Source of the DNA: a virus
Reading direction: 5' to 3' (one strand)
Virus record (IMG/VR): IMGVR_UViG_3300042691_033239
Location: 1 to 64,000 of that record
Length of the DNA stretch: 64,000 nt
Shown: piece by piece, positions 42,487 to 52,035 of the stretch
How the letters are laid out: every line of letters begins with the position of its first letter
Numbering within the stretch: position 1 is the first letter of the stretch
Translations under genes and position numbers: made by a program
The notes under the pieces: generated by a model
The model's database searches: none
Told to the model about the DNA's origin: nothing
Seen by the model: the letters and a program-made list of their open reading frames with translations, nothing else

Positions 42487-43655
42487 TACGTAACAGTAAT
42501 AACATATGCGTTTCTTATTTGCAATATACCATTTCCACTGGTTGTTCTCCTGGAAACAAATCTAACTCTATTCGAAGTTGGCAAGCCCATAGATGAAGTT
42601 GAATTAGATCTTTTATGAGCATGGTATACATTTCCATCACGAAAGATTCTTGCGCCTGCTAATGTTGTTGAAGATCTACCATTGTCTATTACTTCAATTA
42701 AAGAAGGTGAGCTAATTAAAGATGGAAGATATGTTCCCCCAGCGGAACCGCCACCTCCTAAAATACCAGTAACATTTTGTAAATTATTTAAACCGTCCGT
42801 AAATGCAAATTGCACTCCTACCGTTCCATATTGCTCCGCATAAAGAGCAAGTGTTCCGTCGCCCACCTCAAATCCAGTTGCGGCGTCATGCGCAGGTGTT
42901 GCTCTCATTTCCGCGCGAGAATAAATTCGAGTCCCGGATGCCACGAGATTTATTAATGTATCAATAGAGGCAATACCGTTTCCGGATGAAGTGGTAAATT
43001 CCGTATATCCGCTTCCGCCAGAATCTCCAGTTACCGTTCCGTGTGTCTGAACAGTTGTCCATCCTTGCGCCGTTCTTGCCGCTGAATCTTCTGTACCTAA
43101 TAGGTACGCTCTTAAAACCGGACTTGCAGAAGATATATCAGGCGGAATCCATATACTTCTTGATATTGAATCTGGTGTAGATGCGGCTATAAAATTATGA
43201 TATACATATGTTCTATTATTTAAAATTCCATAATCACCTACTGCCACTGCCGGATCAACTGTATTTAAATCCGCTAATTGCCATATTATTCCTTTGCCTA
43301 TTTGAATAAAAACAGATCCGTTGTAATAATATCTGACAGCGGATTGATCATCTACGGCACCTACCGCTATAATTGCGCCACTAACAATAGTATATGTAGA
43401 CTGCAATGTTGCCAAATTTGAAAAATTACTAACTCTGGCTGAGACTAATTCCCAAGTAGATGTTGACCCATTATATGAAAAAATAGCTGGCCCTTCCGTG
43501 GATAAAATATTTGTAACTGTAATTCTATCTCCATCCTCCGCGCCCATGGAAGACGTTGGTAATTCAGAATCGTTAGATATGGTTGGCCATATATATCCAT
43601 AATCCTGTGGTTGCCTTTTTATTCCGCCCGTTCCATTTTTATATATTATTGCCAT
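42486..43655 (-). CDS. Tail fibre or adhesin-like protein
   Basis: 389 residues, Ser/Thr/Gly/Ala/Ile-rich with few lysines. The N-terminal half contains repeated short beta modules of the form (S/T)xLPT..GAEDGDxxTV....YNGSTxTWEL, also seen in the neighbouring 43664 product. The C-terminal half has a Gly-rich segment (GGGGSAGGTYLPS, about 299-311) and ends in IRNAYVITVT. Such modules are common in phage fibres and their attachment domains. It lies next to the 43664 gene (8 nt apart) and overlaps the resolvase start. Receptor binding is inferred, not shown. Confidence 0.68.
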   Translation of the reverse strand: MAIIYKNGTGGIKRQPQDYGYIWPTISNDSELPTSSMGAEDGDRITVTNILSTEGPAIFSYNGSTSTWELVSARVSNFSNLATLQSTYTIVSGAIIAVGAVDDQSAVRYYYNGSVFIQIGKGIIWQLADLNTVDPAVAVGDYGILNNRTYVYHNFIAASTPDSISRSIWIPPDISSASPVLRAYLLGTEDSAARTAQGWTTVQTHGTVTGDSGGSGYTEFTTSSGNGIASIDTLINLVASGTRIYSRAEMRATPAHDAATGFEVGDGTLALYAEQYGTVGVQFAFTDGLNNLQNVTGILGGGGSAGGTYLPSLISSPSLIEVIDNGRSSTTLAGARIFRDGNVYHAHKRSNSTSSMGLPTSNRVRFVSRRTTSGNGILQIRNAYVITVT

Positions 43656-43663
43656 ATTTTATA

Positions 43664-44998
43664 TTATGACCCCACCTGTATGATAGTTTCGGATGTTAAT
43701 GATATATTATATGTATCCATTTCGTCAGTAATAAAACTATTCATATCATCAACAGTATCAAAATAAGCAAATATCAAATCGTATGTTCCTAAAGAACCAT
43801 TTACTTTAACGGTTCCATAAGAATTTGAATATCCTAAATCTAATATTTTTATTTCATCATTATCTAAAATCCACCCACCAGCATTTGCATTAATATTATC
43901 TAAATCTGTTATATTAGGTAAATTATTCCATATAAAAGGAATACCCAAAAATGATCTTTTCCAATCTGTAACGTTAGGGCCACCCTTAATATATGAGCCA
44001 ACAATTATATCATAAGACCATGCGGAAGAAATATCATCTAATGAAAAATATATAGCAGATAAGAATCCTGCATATTCTGTATCGGCAGGGTCAAAGGATA
44101 TAAAATTAAAATAAATATCTATAAGACTTTCCCATTGGGGAGGTTCAATTTCACTATTATAAGAAAATAATTTTACATAATTATTATTTAAGTTATCTTC
44201 CACAAGCCTAAGATCGAAATTAGACAGCGCAACAAGATCATTTGAAAGATCACTATAAGATGTTACTGGATTATCATAATAATAATAACTAACATTATAA
44301 GGAACCCTATCCCACCCATCATTACTTGAATTCCTTATGTAAGGAATCTTGCCGGCAGCAGAAGAATCAAGATCGTTAACTATATATGCTCTGGAAACAT
44401 CAGCGACGGTAGGCTCTGAATATCCATCCATCTCGGAAAACGTATTAAAATATCCTATATTTAAATTCCATATAAAACCATCATACATGGTTAGATAATA
44501 TAAATTACCATCACCCGGATTGACTAAAACTGTATCATTTTGCTCAGCGCCGTCAGAGCTATCAGGAAGAGCAGTAAAATCTGTATAAAAATCTGGAACG
44601 CCCGTATTCCAACCAACACTAGATTTTGTAATATATCTAATCCATGTGTCTTTATCAAAATCAAAAAAATAAGGATTTAGATATTCCTCATCGCCATTTA
44701 TTACAACATATCCGATTGCAAATTCATATAAATTTAATGTAGGAAAATTATTTCTATCAGATTCTCTTACAATTGATATTTCCCATGTATTAATATCATC
44801 ATTGTAGCGATATGTATAGTTATCTGCCATTACCGTGCATAAATCGCCATTTCTTAAATTTTCATTTGGCAATTCTTCAAAAGTGGCAACATCTGCCCAT
44901 ATTGTTGATTGACCTAATTCGCCACCACCAATAATATCTGAAGTTAATTGTCCTTTAACTCCATAGACTCTCTTATATCTGCTTACTAGTATTGCCAT
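43664..44998 (-). CDS. Tail fibre-like protein with repeated beta modules
   Basis: 444 residues, aromatic- and Asp/Asn-rich. Several copies of a 40-50 residue module with the pattern FxxLP....xGDxxxV....YxYxxxxxxW are visible (DVATFEELPNENLRNGDL near residue 36; DFTALPDSSDGAEQNDTVLV near 141). The N-terminus (MAILVSRYKRVYGVKGQLTS) is distinct. The same modules occur in the following gene, so both probably belong to one fibre complex. It starts 13 nt after the 45012 gene. No lytic or enzymatic motif is seen. Confidence 0.68.
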   Translation of the reverse strand: MAILVSRYKRVYGVKGQLTSDIIGGGELGQSTIWADVATFEELPNENLRNGDLCTVMADNYTYRYNDDINTWEISIVRESDRNNFPTLNLYEFAIGYVVINGDEEYLNPYFFDFDKDTWIRYITKSSVGWNTGVPDFYTDFTALPDSSDGAEQNDTVLVNPGDGNLYYLTMYDGFIWNLNIGYFNTFSEMDGYSEPTVADVSRAYIVNDLDSSAAGKIPYIRNSSNDGWDRVPYNVSYYYYDNPVTSYSDLSNDLVALSNFDLRLVEDNLNNNYVKLFSYNSEIEPPQWESLIDIYFNFISFDPADTEYAGFLSAIYFSLDDISSAWSYDIIVGSYIKGGPNVTDWKRSFLGIPFIWNNLPNITDLDNINANAGGWILDNDEIKILDLGYSNSYGTVKVNGSLGTYDLIFAYFDTVDDMNSFITDEMDTYNISLTSETIIQVGS

Positions 44999-45011
44999 AT
45001 ATAATAATTAG

Positions 45012-47660
45012 TTAGAATACCGTAAATGTTCTTACTGTAACTGCGCTTCCTGATAATCTTTGAACAGGCTGAGTTATTCTCACTTTTTCAATAATATTTC
45101 CATTATTATCAAATACATCAATGCCATTAAAAATATCCGTATCGCCATTTAAATTATTTGCAATATATTTTGCATTATTTTTTGGTATTGTATATTCTGT
45201 TTCCTTGATATATGCATTATTCTCGGAAACAAATGATATTTTAATTTGATCTGCATCATCAAACGATCCACTTGAATTTCCCATCCAAAGCATTGTTGGG
45301 TGAGTTATAAAACAAATACCACGATCATAAAATATAGATCCTATATTGTGATATGTAGATTGATTCATATTTACATTTATTTCACTATCTGATTTTACTA
45401 ATCCGCCATATTTATTGTCTCTTAATGTAATTACATAAGGATCGGCCGACACATTATCATAGTCAGAATATATATCACCGAAAGAGCATGGATCCCCGGA
45501 TATCATCATTGGCTGAATTTCTATTTTATAACTTTCTCTTTGTATATTATCTCCCATGATAACTTTTGGCAAATAAAACACACTACTTCCATTATAGGAT
45601 GTATTTGTAAAATGATCAGAATCAGCAAATAATCCTTGCTGCACGGGATTTATTAAAATTGTATCATTATTATAAAATTGAACATATCCATAAAATATAT
45701 CAATGTATTTTTTTGTCTTTGCTGCATCAAATCGATCTCTAAATTCAAAGTCAGAATAGAATAGATCAAGATAGCTTGCCCAACTTTTCACAGATTCATC
45801 TATCCAATTATTTAATATACTAGCATCCGTAGTAAAATCATGATTATCGCTTGGCCAAATTCTCATTGTTGAAGGAGCATAAGATGCGGATGTCAATGAA
45901 GATATCAAATCCATTGGATTCGACGGAATGAATGTTCTTCTCTGCGCTCCCTCTATAGTTCCAGATGCAATAAACACAGGCACCGCAAAGTTTCCATTTC
46001 TTATGTCAACCAATGATAGATTCTGCATCCATTGAGTGCCAAACCCAAGCAAAGGAGATCTATCACTATTCCATTTAATACCTTGGTTATTTCCAAATGA
46101 GGCATTTGACCATATTGTATTCGCAACATCCCCGCCTATCTGTAATACATCCACCTTAGAACTTGAATAAGAACTATCATTGATATTGCCAGCCAATTGA
46201 GCTACAGATAAAATATGAGGCTCTTCAAGGTAAAGGATCTTGCTATCATTCACAATAGAATCAAAATAATTATTTGAATAATAATTTAATGAGTTTGTAA
46301 ATGCAGCAGAACTAAAAACACTAGACACACCATTATCCACTACTCTTGTTCTTGGGGCACTAACAGGAACATAAAAAATGCATGACTTGTCATAAGAAAA
46401 ATCTTGATGCTTATTTTGGTCTATTTCGTCTAATTCCAAAAATCGAGAATGCAAAGATATATCATGAAGTTCTATCAACTTTGCGGAGCCTAATTGAATA
46501 GGATAATCAAATCCAGACGGATGATTTCCGTACAATCTAAATTGCCCCAAGTTTCCTAATGTAATTAATCCATCAATTGTAGTTCTTATACTGCCTATCT
46601 CACTAAAACTAGAAGAAACTAAAGTATAAGGATATGTGGAGTTGATCCAGTTGCCATTGTTCGGGGGCATTGTCAAGCCCGAAGAATTCAGATAGAATTC
46701 CCCAACATTTCTGCCATTTAATAGAAAACTTCCGGTACTATCATTAATACTTTCCTGCCACCTGACACCTATCTGATTCCATTCGCCTAAATTGATATCT
46801 AAAGGGTCAGATTGAGCCTGATATACATCTGTTTGGCCGGATCCTGTCGCTGCTAAAACATAAATCCTTCTATCACCATTTGAATCACGATTAACACCAA
46901 AAGAGAAGCACGCGAATGGCACTTGAAGCCCTGTGATAGTGTTTATATTCGTTGCGGATGATCCAGATGCAAATCCCGACCAAGATGCGGAGAGGATTGT
47001 TAGAACGGGCGATAGGCCACTTGAAACGGATATGTCTGCTGGCGGTGAAGAACCTGTAAAATTTGAACTAGTAAGATCATATACATTATCAGATCCAATA
47101 TCATCTTGAAGTATTTTGATATATGATATTGCTGTAAATCCATTGTCAATAAATGAATAAGCATTATTTTGAGAAAATGCATAGCAAGGAGTTAATATAG
47201 GTCTTGATAAAACCAATGATTGTTTATTTAATGCCGTATTATCAAATCTAGGCCCATAGCTTGCTGCATACTTTGGCATATATACATTTTGCAAGGAATC
47301 TCTCATTTGTCCATACATAGACTGAGAGACATCCGTTGATATATACGTTCCGCTCTGAACCTTGTATATTTCAAGTCTCCTGACTTCATCGTAAGGATTT
47401 AAGGCATTTGCGTAGCCACCGGGATATACATTTGAACTTCCCGCTATAGACTCATCAAAAAATTCAACACCTGGAATTCTTTCTAATGCTCCACGACTTC
47501 CATTCTCTATCGCAAGCGATCCATCTTCCAAATAGCCGGGAGTTGATAATATTTTTTGGCCACCGGAAATACCAGAACTATTAGAAACTATCTCTATGGA
47601 AGTCCTAGTTTTAGAGGAGTAGACCCTACTATCATTTTCGCTAATTTTGAAAAAAGGCAT
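45012..47660 (-). CDS. Large virion protein with LamG-like segment
   Basis: 882 residues, Ser/Asn/Tyr-rich, beta-rich throughout. Residues about 200-390 resemble a concanavalin/LamG-type sandwich, with GEWNQIGVRWQ and the following NGRNVGEFYLN (about 291-325) matching the usual W.....V.W and NG..V.. pattern of carbohydrate-binding domains. The N-terminus is polar (MPFFKISENDSRVYSSKTRT), and the C-terminus ends SAVTVRTFTVF. It lies between two structural genes with gaps of 5-13 nt. The likely role is a tail, baseplate or fibre protein that touches the cell surface. Confidence 0.7.
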   Translation of the reverse strand: MPFFKISENDSRVYSSKTRTSIEIVSNSSGISGGQKILSTPGYLEDGSLAIENGSRGALERIPGVEFFDESIAGSSNVYPGGYANALNPYDEVRRLEIYKVQSGTYISTDVSQSMYGQMRDSLQNVYMPKYAASYGPRFDNTALNKQSLVLSRPILTPCYAFSQNNAYSFIDNGFTAISYIKILQDDIGSDNVYDLTSSNFTGSSPPADISVSSGLSPVLTILSASWSGFASGSSATNINTITGLQVPFACFSFGVNRDSNGDRRIYVLAATGSGQTDVYQAQSDPLDINLGEWNQIGVRWQESINDSTGSFLLNGRNVGEFYLNSSGLTMPPNNGNWINSTYPYTLVSSSFSEIGSIRTTIDGLITLGNLGQFRLYGNHPSGFDYPIQLGSAKLIELHDISLHSRFLELDEIDQNKHQDFSYDKSCIFYVPVSAPRTRVVDNGVSSVFSSAAFTNSLNYYSNNYFDSIVNDSKILYLEEPHILSVAQLAGNINDSSYSSSKVDVLQIGGDVANTIWSNASFGNNQGIKWNSDRSPLLGFGTQWMQNLSLVDIRNGNFAVPVFIASGTIEGAQRRTFIPSNPMDLISSLTSASYAPSTMRIWPSDNHDFTTDASILNNWIDESVKSWASYLDLFYSDFEFRDRFDAAKTKKYIDIFYGYVQFYNNDTILINPVQQGLFADSDHFTNTSYNGSSVFYLPKVIMGDNIQRESYKIEIQPMMISGDPCSFGDIYSDYDNVSADPYVITLRDNKYGGLVKSDSEINVNMNQSTYHNIGSIFYDRGICFITHPTMLWMGNSSGSFDDADQIKISFVSENNAYIKETEYTIPKNNAKYIANNLNGDTDIFNGIDVFDNNGNIIEKVRITQPVQRLSGSAVTVRTFTVF

Positions 47661-47665
47661 TTTTA

Positions 47666-48772
47666 TTAAACATCTAGTCTTGCTGCGCCTCGAAGCGAGG
47701 TTTCTCTTGAATTTCTAAGTGGCCTCGATGGTTTTGCGACTCCCAATGTATTTCCGGCAGCATCATGTAAAGTAAAGGCAGTGATAAATGTCGTAGGATT
47801 ATTTATGTCCGTTCCATTGAGAGTTCTTATATTTCCATTAGAATCAGTAAACGTCGGATTGGATGACAAGTTAAAATCTTCAAATCCAATATCCATTGCA
47901 ATTGTTACAGAATTAACTCTTGTGATGTTCTGGAACTCTAATCCAATATTGAAAGCTCCATCCACAGATCCGGTAAGAAATCTAGTCTCTCTTATCGAAG
48001 TAACAATTTGATCTATTGTCGAACCAGAAAGAACACTCTTCAATGTAGCATTACCTGTCCTTTGGCCCTCAAACCAATAATTAGAATATCCAACATCCAC
48101 CGGATCAGGAGAATCTACTAGCTGAGCGCCATTAAAACTTCTAGAAACATCGAGGACAATAACACCCTGTTCCAAGAACACTAATCCTACCGGAGTTGTT
48201 GTTCCTGTTGTCCCAGAATAAAGCGTTGTTACTTCTGTTTGGATAGGTGTGATATTTGGCCTTCCAAAATTTACATCCGTGGCTGCGTAAGCAAATGTAG
48301 GTTCGGTCGCAACATCAGATCCGGAAGCATAAACAAGATTTGCATACATTGTATTCTGCTTTATCTTATCTCTATGAAATAATCTCTTAATACAAATAAA
48401 AACCGCCTCTGTAACTTGACTGCCTGTTGAACTAGAGAGAAAAGGCACATTGAAGACAGAATCAGCAGAACCTAGAAGAGTCTGAGCAAATTGTCTATAT
48501 ATCTGAATTTTTGGTTCAAGATCTTTTGTATATGTCCCTGTCAATCTAGAACTTTCAGACTGACCATAAGTAATGTCCATGATTTTGTTTGCAGTAATCG
48601 ATGTTATCGACTGGTCATATACAGTTTGAAATGTACCTGATGTGCCTAGCTGCGTATACAACTGAACATTGTTACTTCCAGAAATTTGATCGCCAATAAC
48701 GTCAATTACCTGATTTAACTCACTGACACTAACAGTAATATTTTCTGCCGGAATATCTTTGTATGTACTCAT
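47666..48772 (-). CDS. Tail-region structural protein, unknown
   Basis: 368 residues, Thr/Ser/Val-rich. Helical start (MSTYKDIPAENITVSVSELN), then a region with a short basic helix (ICIKRLFHRDKIKQN, about 126-140), then beta-rich sequence. It ends with a basic tail (KPSRPLRNSRETSLRGAARLDV). The start is preceded at a distance by a possible promoter (48794-48823), and no clear Shine-Dalgarno is present. Genes on both sides are structural. T4 homology cannot be recognised. Confidence 0.68.
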   Translation of the reverse strand: MSTYKDIPAENITVSVSELNQVIDVIGDQISGSNNVQLYTQLGTSGTFQTVYDQSITSITANKIMDITYGQSESSRLTGTYTKDLEPKIQIYRQFAQTLLGSADSVFNVPFLSSSTGSQVTEAVFICIKRLFHRDKIKQNTMYANLVYASGSDVATEPTFAYAATDVNFGRPNITPIQTEVTTLYSGTTGTTTPVGLVFLEQGVIVLDVSRSFNGAQLVDSPDPVDVGYSNYWFEGQRTGNATLKSVLSGSTIDQIVTSIRETRFLTGSVDGAFNIGLEFQNITRVNSVTIAMDIGFEDFNLSSNPTFTDSNGNIRTLNGTDINNPTTFITAFTLHDAAGNTLGVAKPSRPLRNSRETSLRGAARLDV

Positions 48773-48793
48773 AATATATTATTTATACTCTCT

Positions 48794-48823
48794 ATTTTAA
48801 AATTAGCTATTTGTTATTGTCAA
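48794..48823 (-). promoter_or_regulatory. Possible sigma70-like promoter for the 48772 gene
   Basis: On the minus strand TTGACA (48823-48818), in the last codons of the upstream gene, an 18 nt spacer and TAAAAT (48799-48794). A TATAAATA box (48787-48780) follows 6 nt later. The leader to the ATG at 48772 would be only about 15 nt. Confidence 0.4.
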
Positions 48824-49531
48824 TTCTATTGTTTTTGATAAACCAGAATTTTTACCAGTGACCGTGATATGCGTTTTAAGACTATTTCCCGTAACGCCAT
48901 ATCTAGCCGCCTGTGTCGCAAAGTTATTGAATACAGTGTATGCTCTCATTGTTAATGTAGAGCCTTCTGTCGGACTTATCCTTGTGGCAACAAATCTTGT
49001 TGTAGAATTTCTAAAAGAATCCACCGTAAGATCCGCACTCGAAGATTGACCACCAGAAACCAACCTGATTAACTGTGAGTTAAATTCAACTATAAATGAA
49101 TCATCTATCAATGAAGGCTGAACTGTCTGTGATTGGAAATCTTGCTGTAATGTAATTTGAATGTTTGATCCGGCCACCATGCTTATCTGTAATCCCGGAG
49201 TTACATTGTAAACAGGAAGTTTGGTAATTGTAGACAATGCATTAAGTGGCACTCGAATTAACTTAGATCTTGATTGAGTAGAGCCAGCAGAAGCAGGTTC
49301 AAATACCAACTGCCTCCTAACTACCTTCGCAACAACATCTTCAAAGGTAACACCATTTACACCAACCTCATCGAATACTGAATAATCGATGTCATCATCA
49401 GAACATGCAAATTGAACAATATCAAAATCTTGTGTAGATGAAAATGCCTGAGCCAATCTTTGTCTTCCCAAATCTGTCAGAATTACATCCATGACCAACG
49501 AATCCAAAGGATTTCTTGATAGAATACCCAT
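48803..49531 (-). CDS. Tail-region structural protein, unknown
   Basis: 242 residues. The N-terminal segment LDSLVMDVILTDLGRQRLAQ (about 8-27) resembles the start of other phage structural proteins I recall, with an xLTDLGRxxLA helix. The rest is Ser/Thr/Val-rich beta sequence ending KTIELTITNS. No enzymatic motif. An AT-rich gap of 112 nt separates it from the WC-motif trio upstream. Confidence 0.68.
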   Translation of the reverse strand: MGILSRNPLDSLVMDVILTDLGRQRLAQAFSSTQDFDIVQFACSDDDIDYSVFDEVGVNGVTFEDVVAKVVRRQLVFEPASAGSTQSRSKLIRVPLNALSTITKLPVYNVTPGLQISMVAGSNIQITLQQDFQSQTVQPSLIDDSFIVEFNSQLIRLVSGGQSSSADLTVDSFRNSTTRFVATRISPTEGSTLTMRAYTVFNNFATQAARYGVTGNSLKTHITVTGKNSGLSKTIELTITNS

Positions 49532-49643
49532 ATCTTATTTATCTTATCCTCTTAAAAAGAATTATTGCTTTCATTGTATATACTTTAGTAAAACTTTAAC
49601 AATAAGTCAAGTAGTAAAATTAAGTATACATAGATGACTATTT

Positions 49644-50780
49644 TTATCTTCTTACACTTTTAATAAGCTTAAGATAATTGTAAGCCTCTTTGAAAGGAAA
49701 TCCACCTGAGAAATTAATATTTGCCATTAATAGCTCCAAGAAGTCGATCCCATAAGTATTTTCATAGTATTTATCCAGAGTCTTTATTACATCTTTGCCT
49801 ATCTCTTTTAAGGTAAATTCATGTTCGTTGTCAGATATATCCATAGTTTGATGCTCTTCGCCATAATCATGAATTTGAATCATAAATCTTCTAAATCCTT
49901 GTTTTATTATTAATAAAAATATTTTACTATATTGTGAGTAATTTTGAAAATTATTTACCGCTGATTTGGTCGGAGAATTATCTTGCTGGGTTGTTGAAAC
50001 ACACCATCCACTATCAAATCCCAAAGCGCATGATGCCTTTGCTGTTAATACTTCCAATAACATTTTATCACCAGAAGAATAAACCAAATTATAGTCAGTT
50101 CCCCTAACCAAAGCCTCCAGTTTTTTTGAAAAAATCTCTTCCTGCTCTTTGGAATCATATTCATGATAAATTGTAAATGATGCATCGCCTATGTATTCAT
50201 ACCAAGTTTCCATTCTCCCAGGCTCTTTATATTCCTTTTCATAGTAATCAAAAAATTTTTTAATTTTAACCATATCTTCATCTATGAGATTGGTAGATTC
50301 TAACTCTTTATGAAGATCTATAAAAAGATGAATTGTTTCCTCATCAAATTTTTGTAAAATTTGATTCATTTGTCTAAAAAATGCATCTGCGTATTCCGTA
50401 GATTTTTCTTCTAAAAATATATAAATCATATTAATAGATTTACATTCTAATAATTCATCAAAATTTTTATATCTATTTATATCTTTATGTAAGCATCCAG
50501 AAAATTTCTGCTCGGGAAAATGTCTAATCTTGTAGTGAATTTCTAAAAATTCTCCCAATGGTGATAAATTATATGTATCATCATTAATAAGATTATCTTC
50601 TCTTGAATAACACTTACATATCCAGTCTAAATACTTTTTGTTTGGCGAAGGATCATAATAAGAAAGTGATAGGATAACATCTTCACTCATTTTATATTTG
50701 TTTGATAAAAATGATATTTTATTTGATAAATCTTTTTGTTCAATAAGAAGTTTTATATATGATTTAAGTATTTTTATCAT
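49644..50780 (-). CDS. WC-motif protein C, capsid-targeting-like N-terminus
   Basis: 378 residues. The N-terminus MIKILKSYIKLLIEQKD matches the recurrent peptide of the window, ending in LIE. A shared segment DPSPNKKYLDWICKCY (43-58) is found in the two neighbours as DPS...Y.(D/E)W. Residues 225-300 hold the WC domain: SCALGFDSGWCVSTTQQDNS (250-269, Trp259-Cys260) followed by strands and an acidic turn (DYGEEHQTMDISD). The first 17 nt overlap the end of the 50764 gene, so the trio is translationally coupled. No catalytic motif is recognised. A packaged protein is inferred from the N-terminus. Confidence 0.78.
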   Translation of the reverse strand: MIKILKSYIKLLIEQKDLSNKISFLSNKYKMSEDVILSLSYYDPSPNKKYLDWICKCYSREDNLINDDTYNLSPLGEFLEIHYKIRHFPEQKFSGCLHKDINRYKNFDELLECKSINMIYIFLEEKSTEYADAFFRQMNQILQKFDEETIHLFIDLHKELESTNLIDEDMVKIKKFFDYYEKEYKEPGRMETWYEYIGDASFTIYHEYDSKEQEEIFSKKLEALVRGTDYNLVYSSGDKMLLEVLTAKASCALGFDSGWCVSTTQQDNSPTKSAVNNFQNYSQYSKIFLLIIKQGFRRFMIQIHDYGEEHQTMDISDNEHEFTLKEIGKDVIKTLDKYYENTYGIDFLELLMANINFSGGFPFKEAYNYLKLIKSVRR

Positions 50781-52032
50781 TTAAAAATTTATCCCAAATT
50801 TCTTCACCAGATCCTAATTTACGAAGAATATTTCTTAAATTGCTGATAACATCCGGATTTACACTTGATGCCGTATTAACATCTCCAGTATATTTTTCAA
50901 TTCCAGATAAAATGTCATATATATAATCATTAAATTCATTATCAATTAAATTATCTTCCATGTATGATGATAATGCCATTATTGATTGATTTGAAAGGTT
51001 AATAACAACTTCATTATCATATAAATCCTTAAATTGTGTCATTCTCAACAGATCATAATCATATATCGGTAATGATATTAAGTATTTATTTGACTTTTTA
51101 CCTTCTTGTTTTTTCATATAAAAGAATATGAATGAGTCATTGCTATAACTATCAAATATCTGTCTTGCGCTATTTGTAGGCTCACTTTCTTTGGTTGATG
51201 TAGATACACACCAAAAAGAATCTTCTCCTAATTTACATGTTGCGTTGACAGATTTTATGTGAAGAAGAATTTCGCTATCACTTTCATAAACAATAGAATA
51301 ATCAGTATCTTTATTAAGTAATGTTATGATATTTTTAATCTCATCAAATTTTTTCTCTTCTAAATCTGAAGATGCATTTTGTTCGATAAATTCCATAAAT
51401 TTTTGATAATCAGATGTTAAGTCTGGATTTCCACCATATTTTTCAAATAAAATAAATTTTCTTCTCAGGGCACTCGAATCTTCCTGCAATTGTGAAATTT
51501 TTTTATCAATTGTTGTATTGTTAAACAAATATAAATAATGCATTAATATTGTTACGTATGATAAATAAAATTTAGGAAGTATATAATTACATAAATTTAA
51601 AAATTTACTAATTTTTTCATTAGATTTATCACAGAAAAAAATAACTCTCCTTAAAACTTCAGATCCTATCAGGTCATGAAAATTTATATCATATATACTT
51701 CTTGGAAATAATTCAGATGTTTTATTTCTAAAATTTTTACTAGATAATATATTAAAAGTATATAAAAAATTATTTAATTTTCCTAAAGAAAAAGATTCAA
51801 AAAATATTTGATCAGGATTTAAAAGATTAACATATTCTCTTAAAATCCAATCAGAATATATTTTATCAGCAGACGGATCTTGTTCTATTGCATAATCAAT
51901 TAAAAAATTTATTGTATTTTTACTAATTTTACCTTCATATTTTTTCTTAAGGTAATTTATCGTTTTACTATAATTAAAATTACTATTTTCAAATAATAAT
52001 TCTTTTATATATTGTTTAATTAAATTTTTCAT
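50764..52032 (-). CDS. WC-motif protein B, capsid-targeting-like N-terminus
   Basis: 422 residues. N-terminus MKNLIKQYIKELLFENSN, the closest match to the ADP-ribosyltransferase-like protein (YIKSLLFEQN), ending in LFE. The DPSADKIYSDWILREYV segment (52-68) is shared with its neighbours. The WC domain is at about 240-350, with TCKLGEDSFWCVSTSTKESE (265-284, Trp274-Cys275), then SFIFFYMK, an Ile/Tyr strand and DLYDNEVV. The middle is helical and Asn/Ile/Tyr-rich. It starts 3 nt after the 52036 gene stop. Function unknown. Confidence 0.78.
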   Translation of the reverse strand: MKNLIKQYIKELLFENSNFNYSKTINYLKKKYEGKISKNTINFLIDYAIEQDPSADKIYSDWILREYVNLLNPDQIFFESFSLGKLNNFLYTFNILSSKNFRNKTSELFPRSIYDINFHDLIGSEVLRRVIFFCDKSNEKISKFLNLCNYILPKFYLSYVTILMHYLYLFNNTTIDKKISQLQEDSSALRRKFILFEKYGGNPDLTSDYQKFMEFIEQNASSDLEEKKFDEIKNIITLLNKDTDYSIVYESDSEILLHIKSVNATCKLGEDSFWCVSTSTKESEPTNSARQIFDSYSNDSFIFFYMKKQEGKKSNKYLISLPIYDYDLLRMTQFKDLYDNEVVINLSNQSIMALSSYMEDNLIDNEFNDYIYDILSGIEKYTGDVNTASSVNPDVISNLRNILRKLGSGEEIWDKFLNDKNT

Positions 52033-52035
52033 TGA

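Noticed and set aside
48780-48787. Exact T4 late promoter box TATAAATA upstream of the 48772 gene
   Set aside because: It lies only 8 nt before the ATG, which would give a leaderless message, and the box is not repeated before other structural genes.
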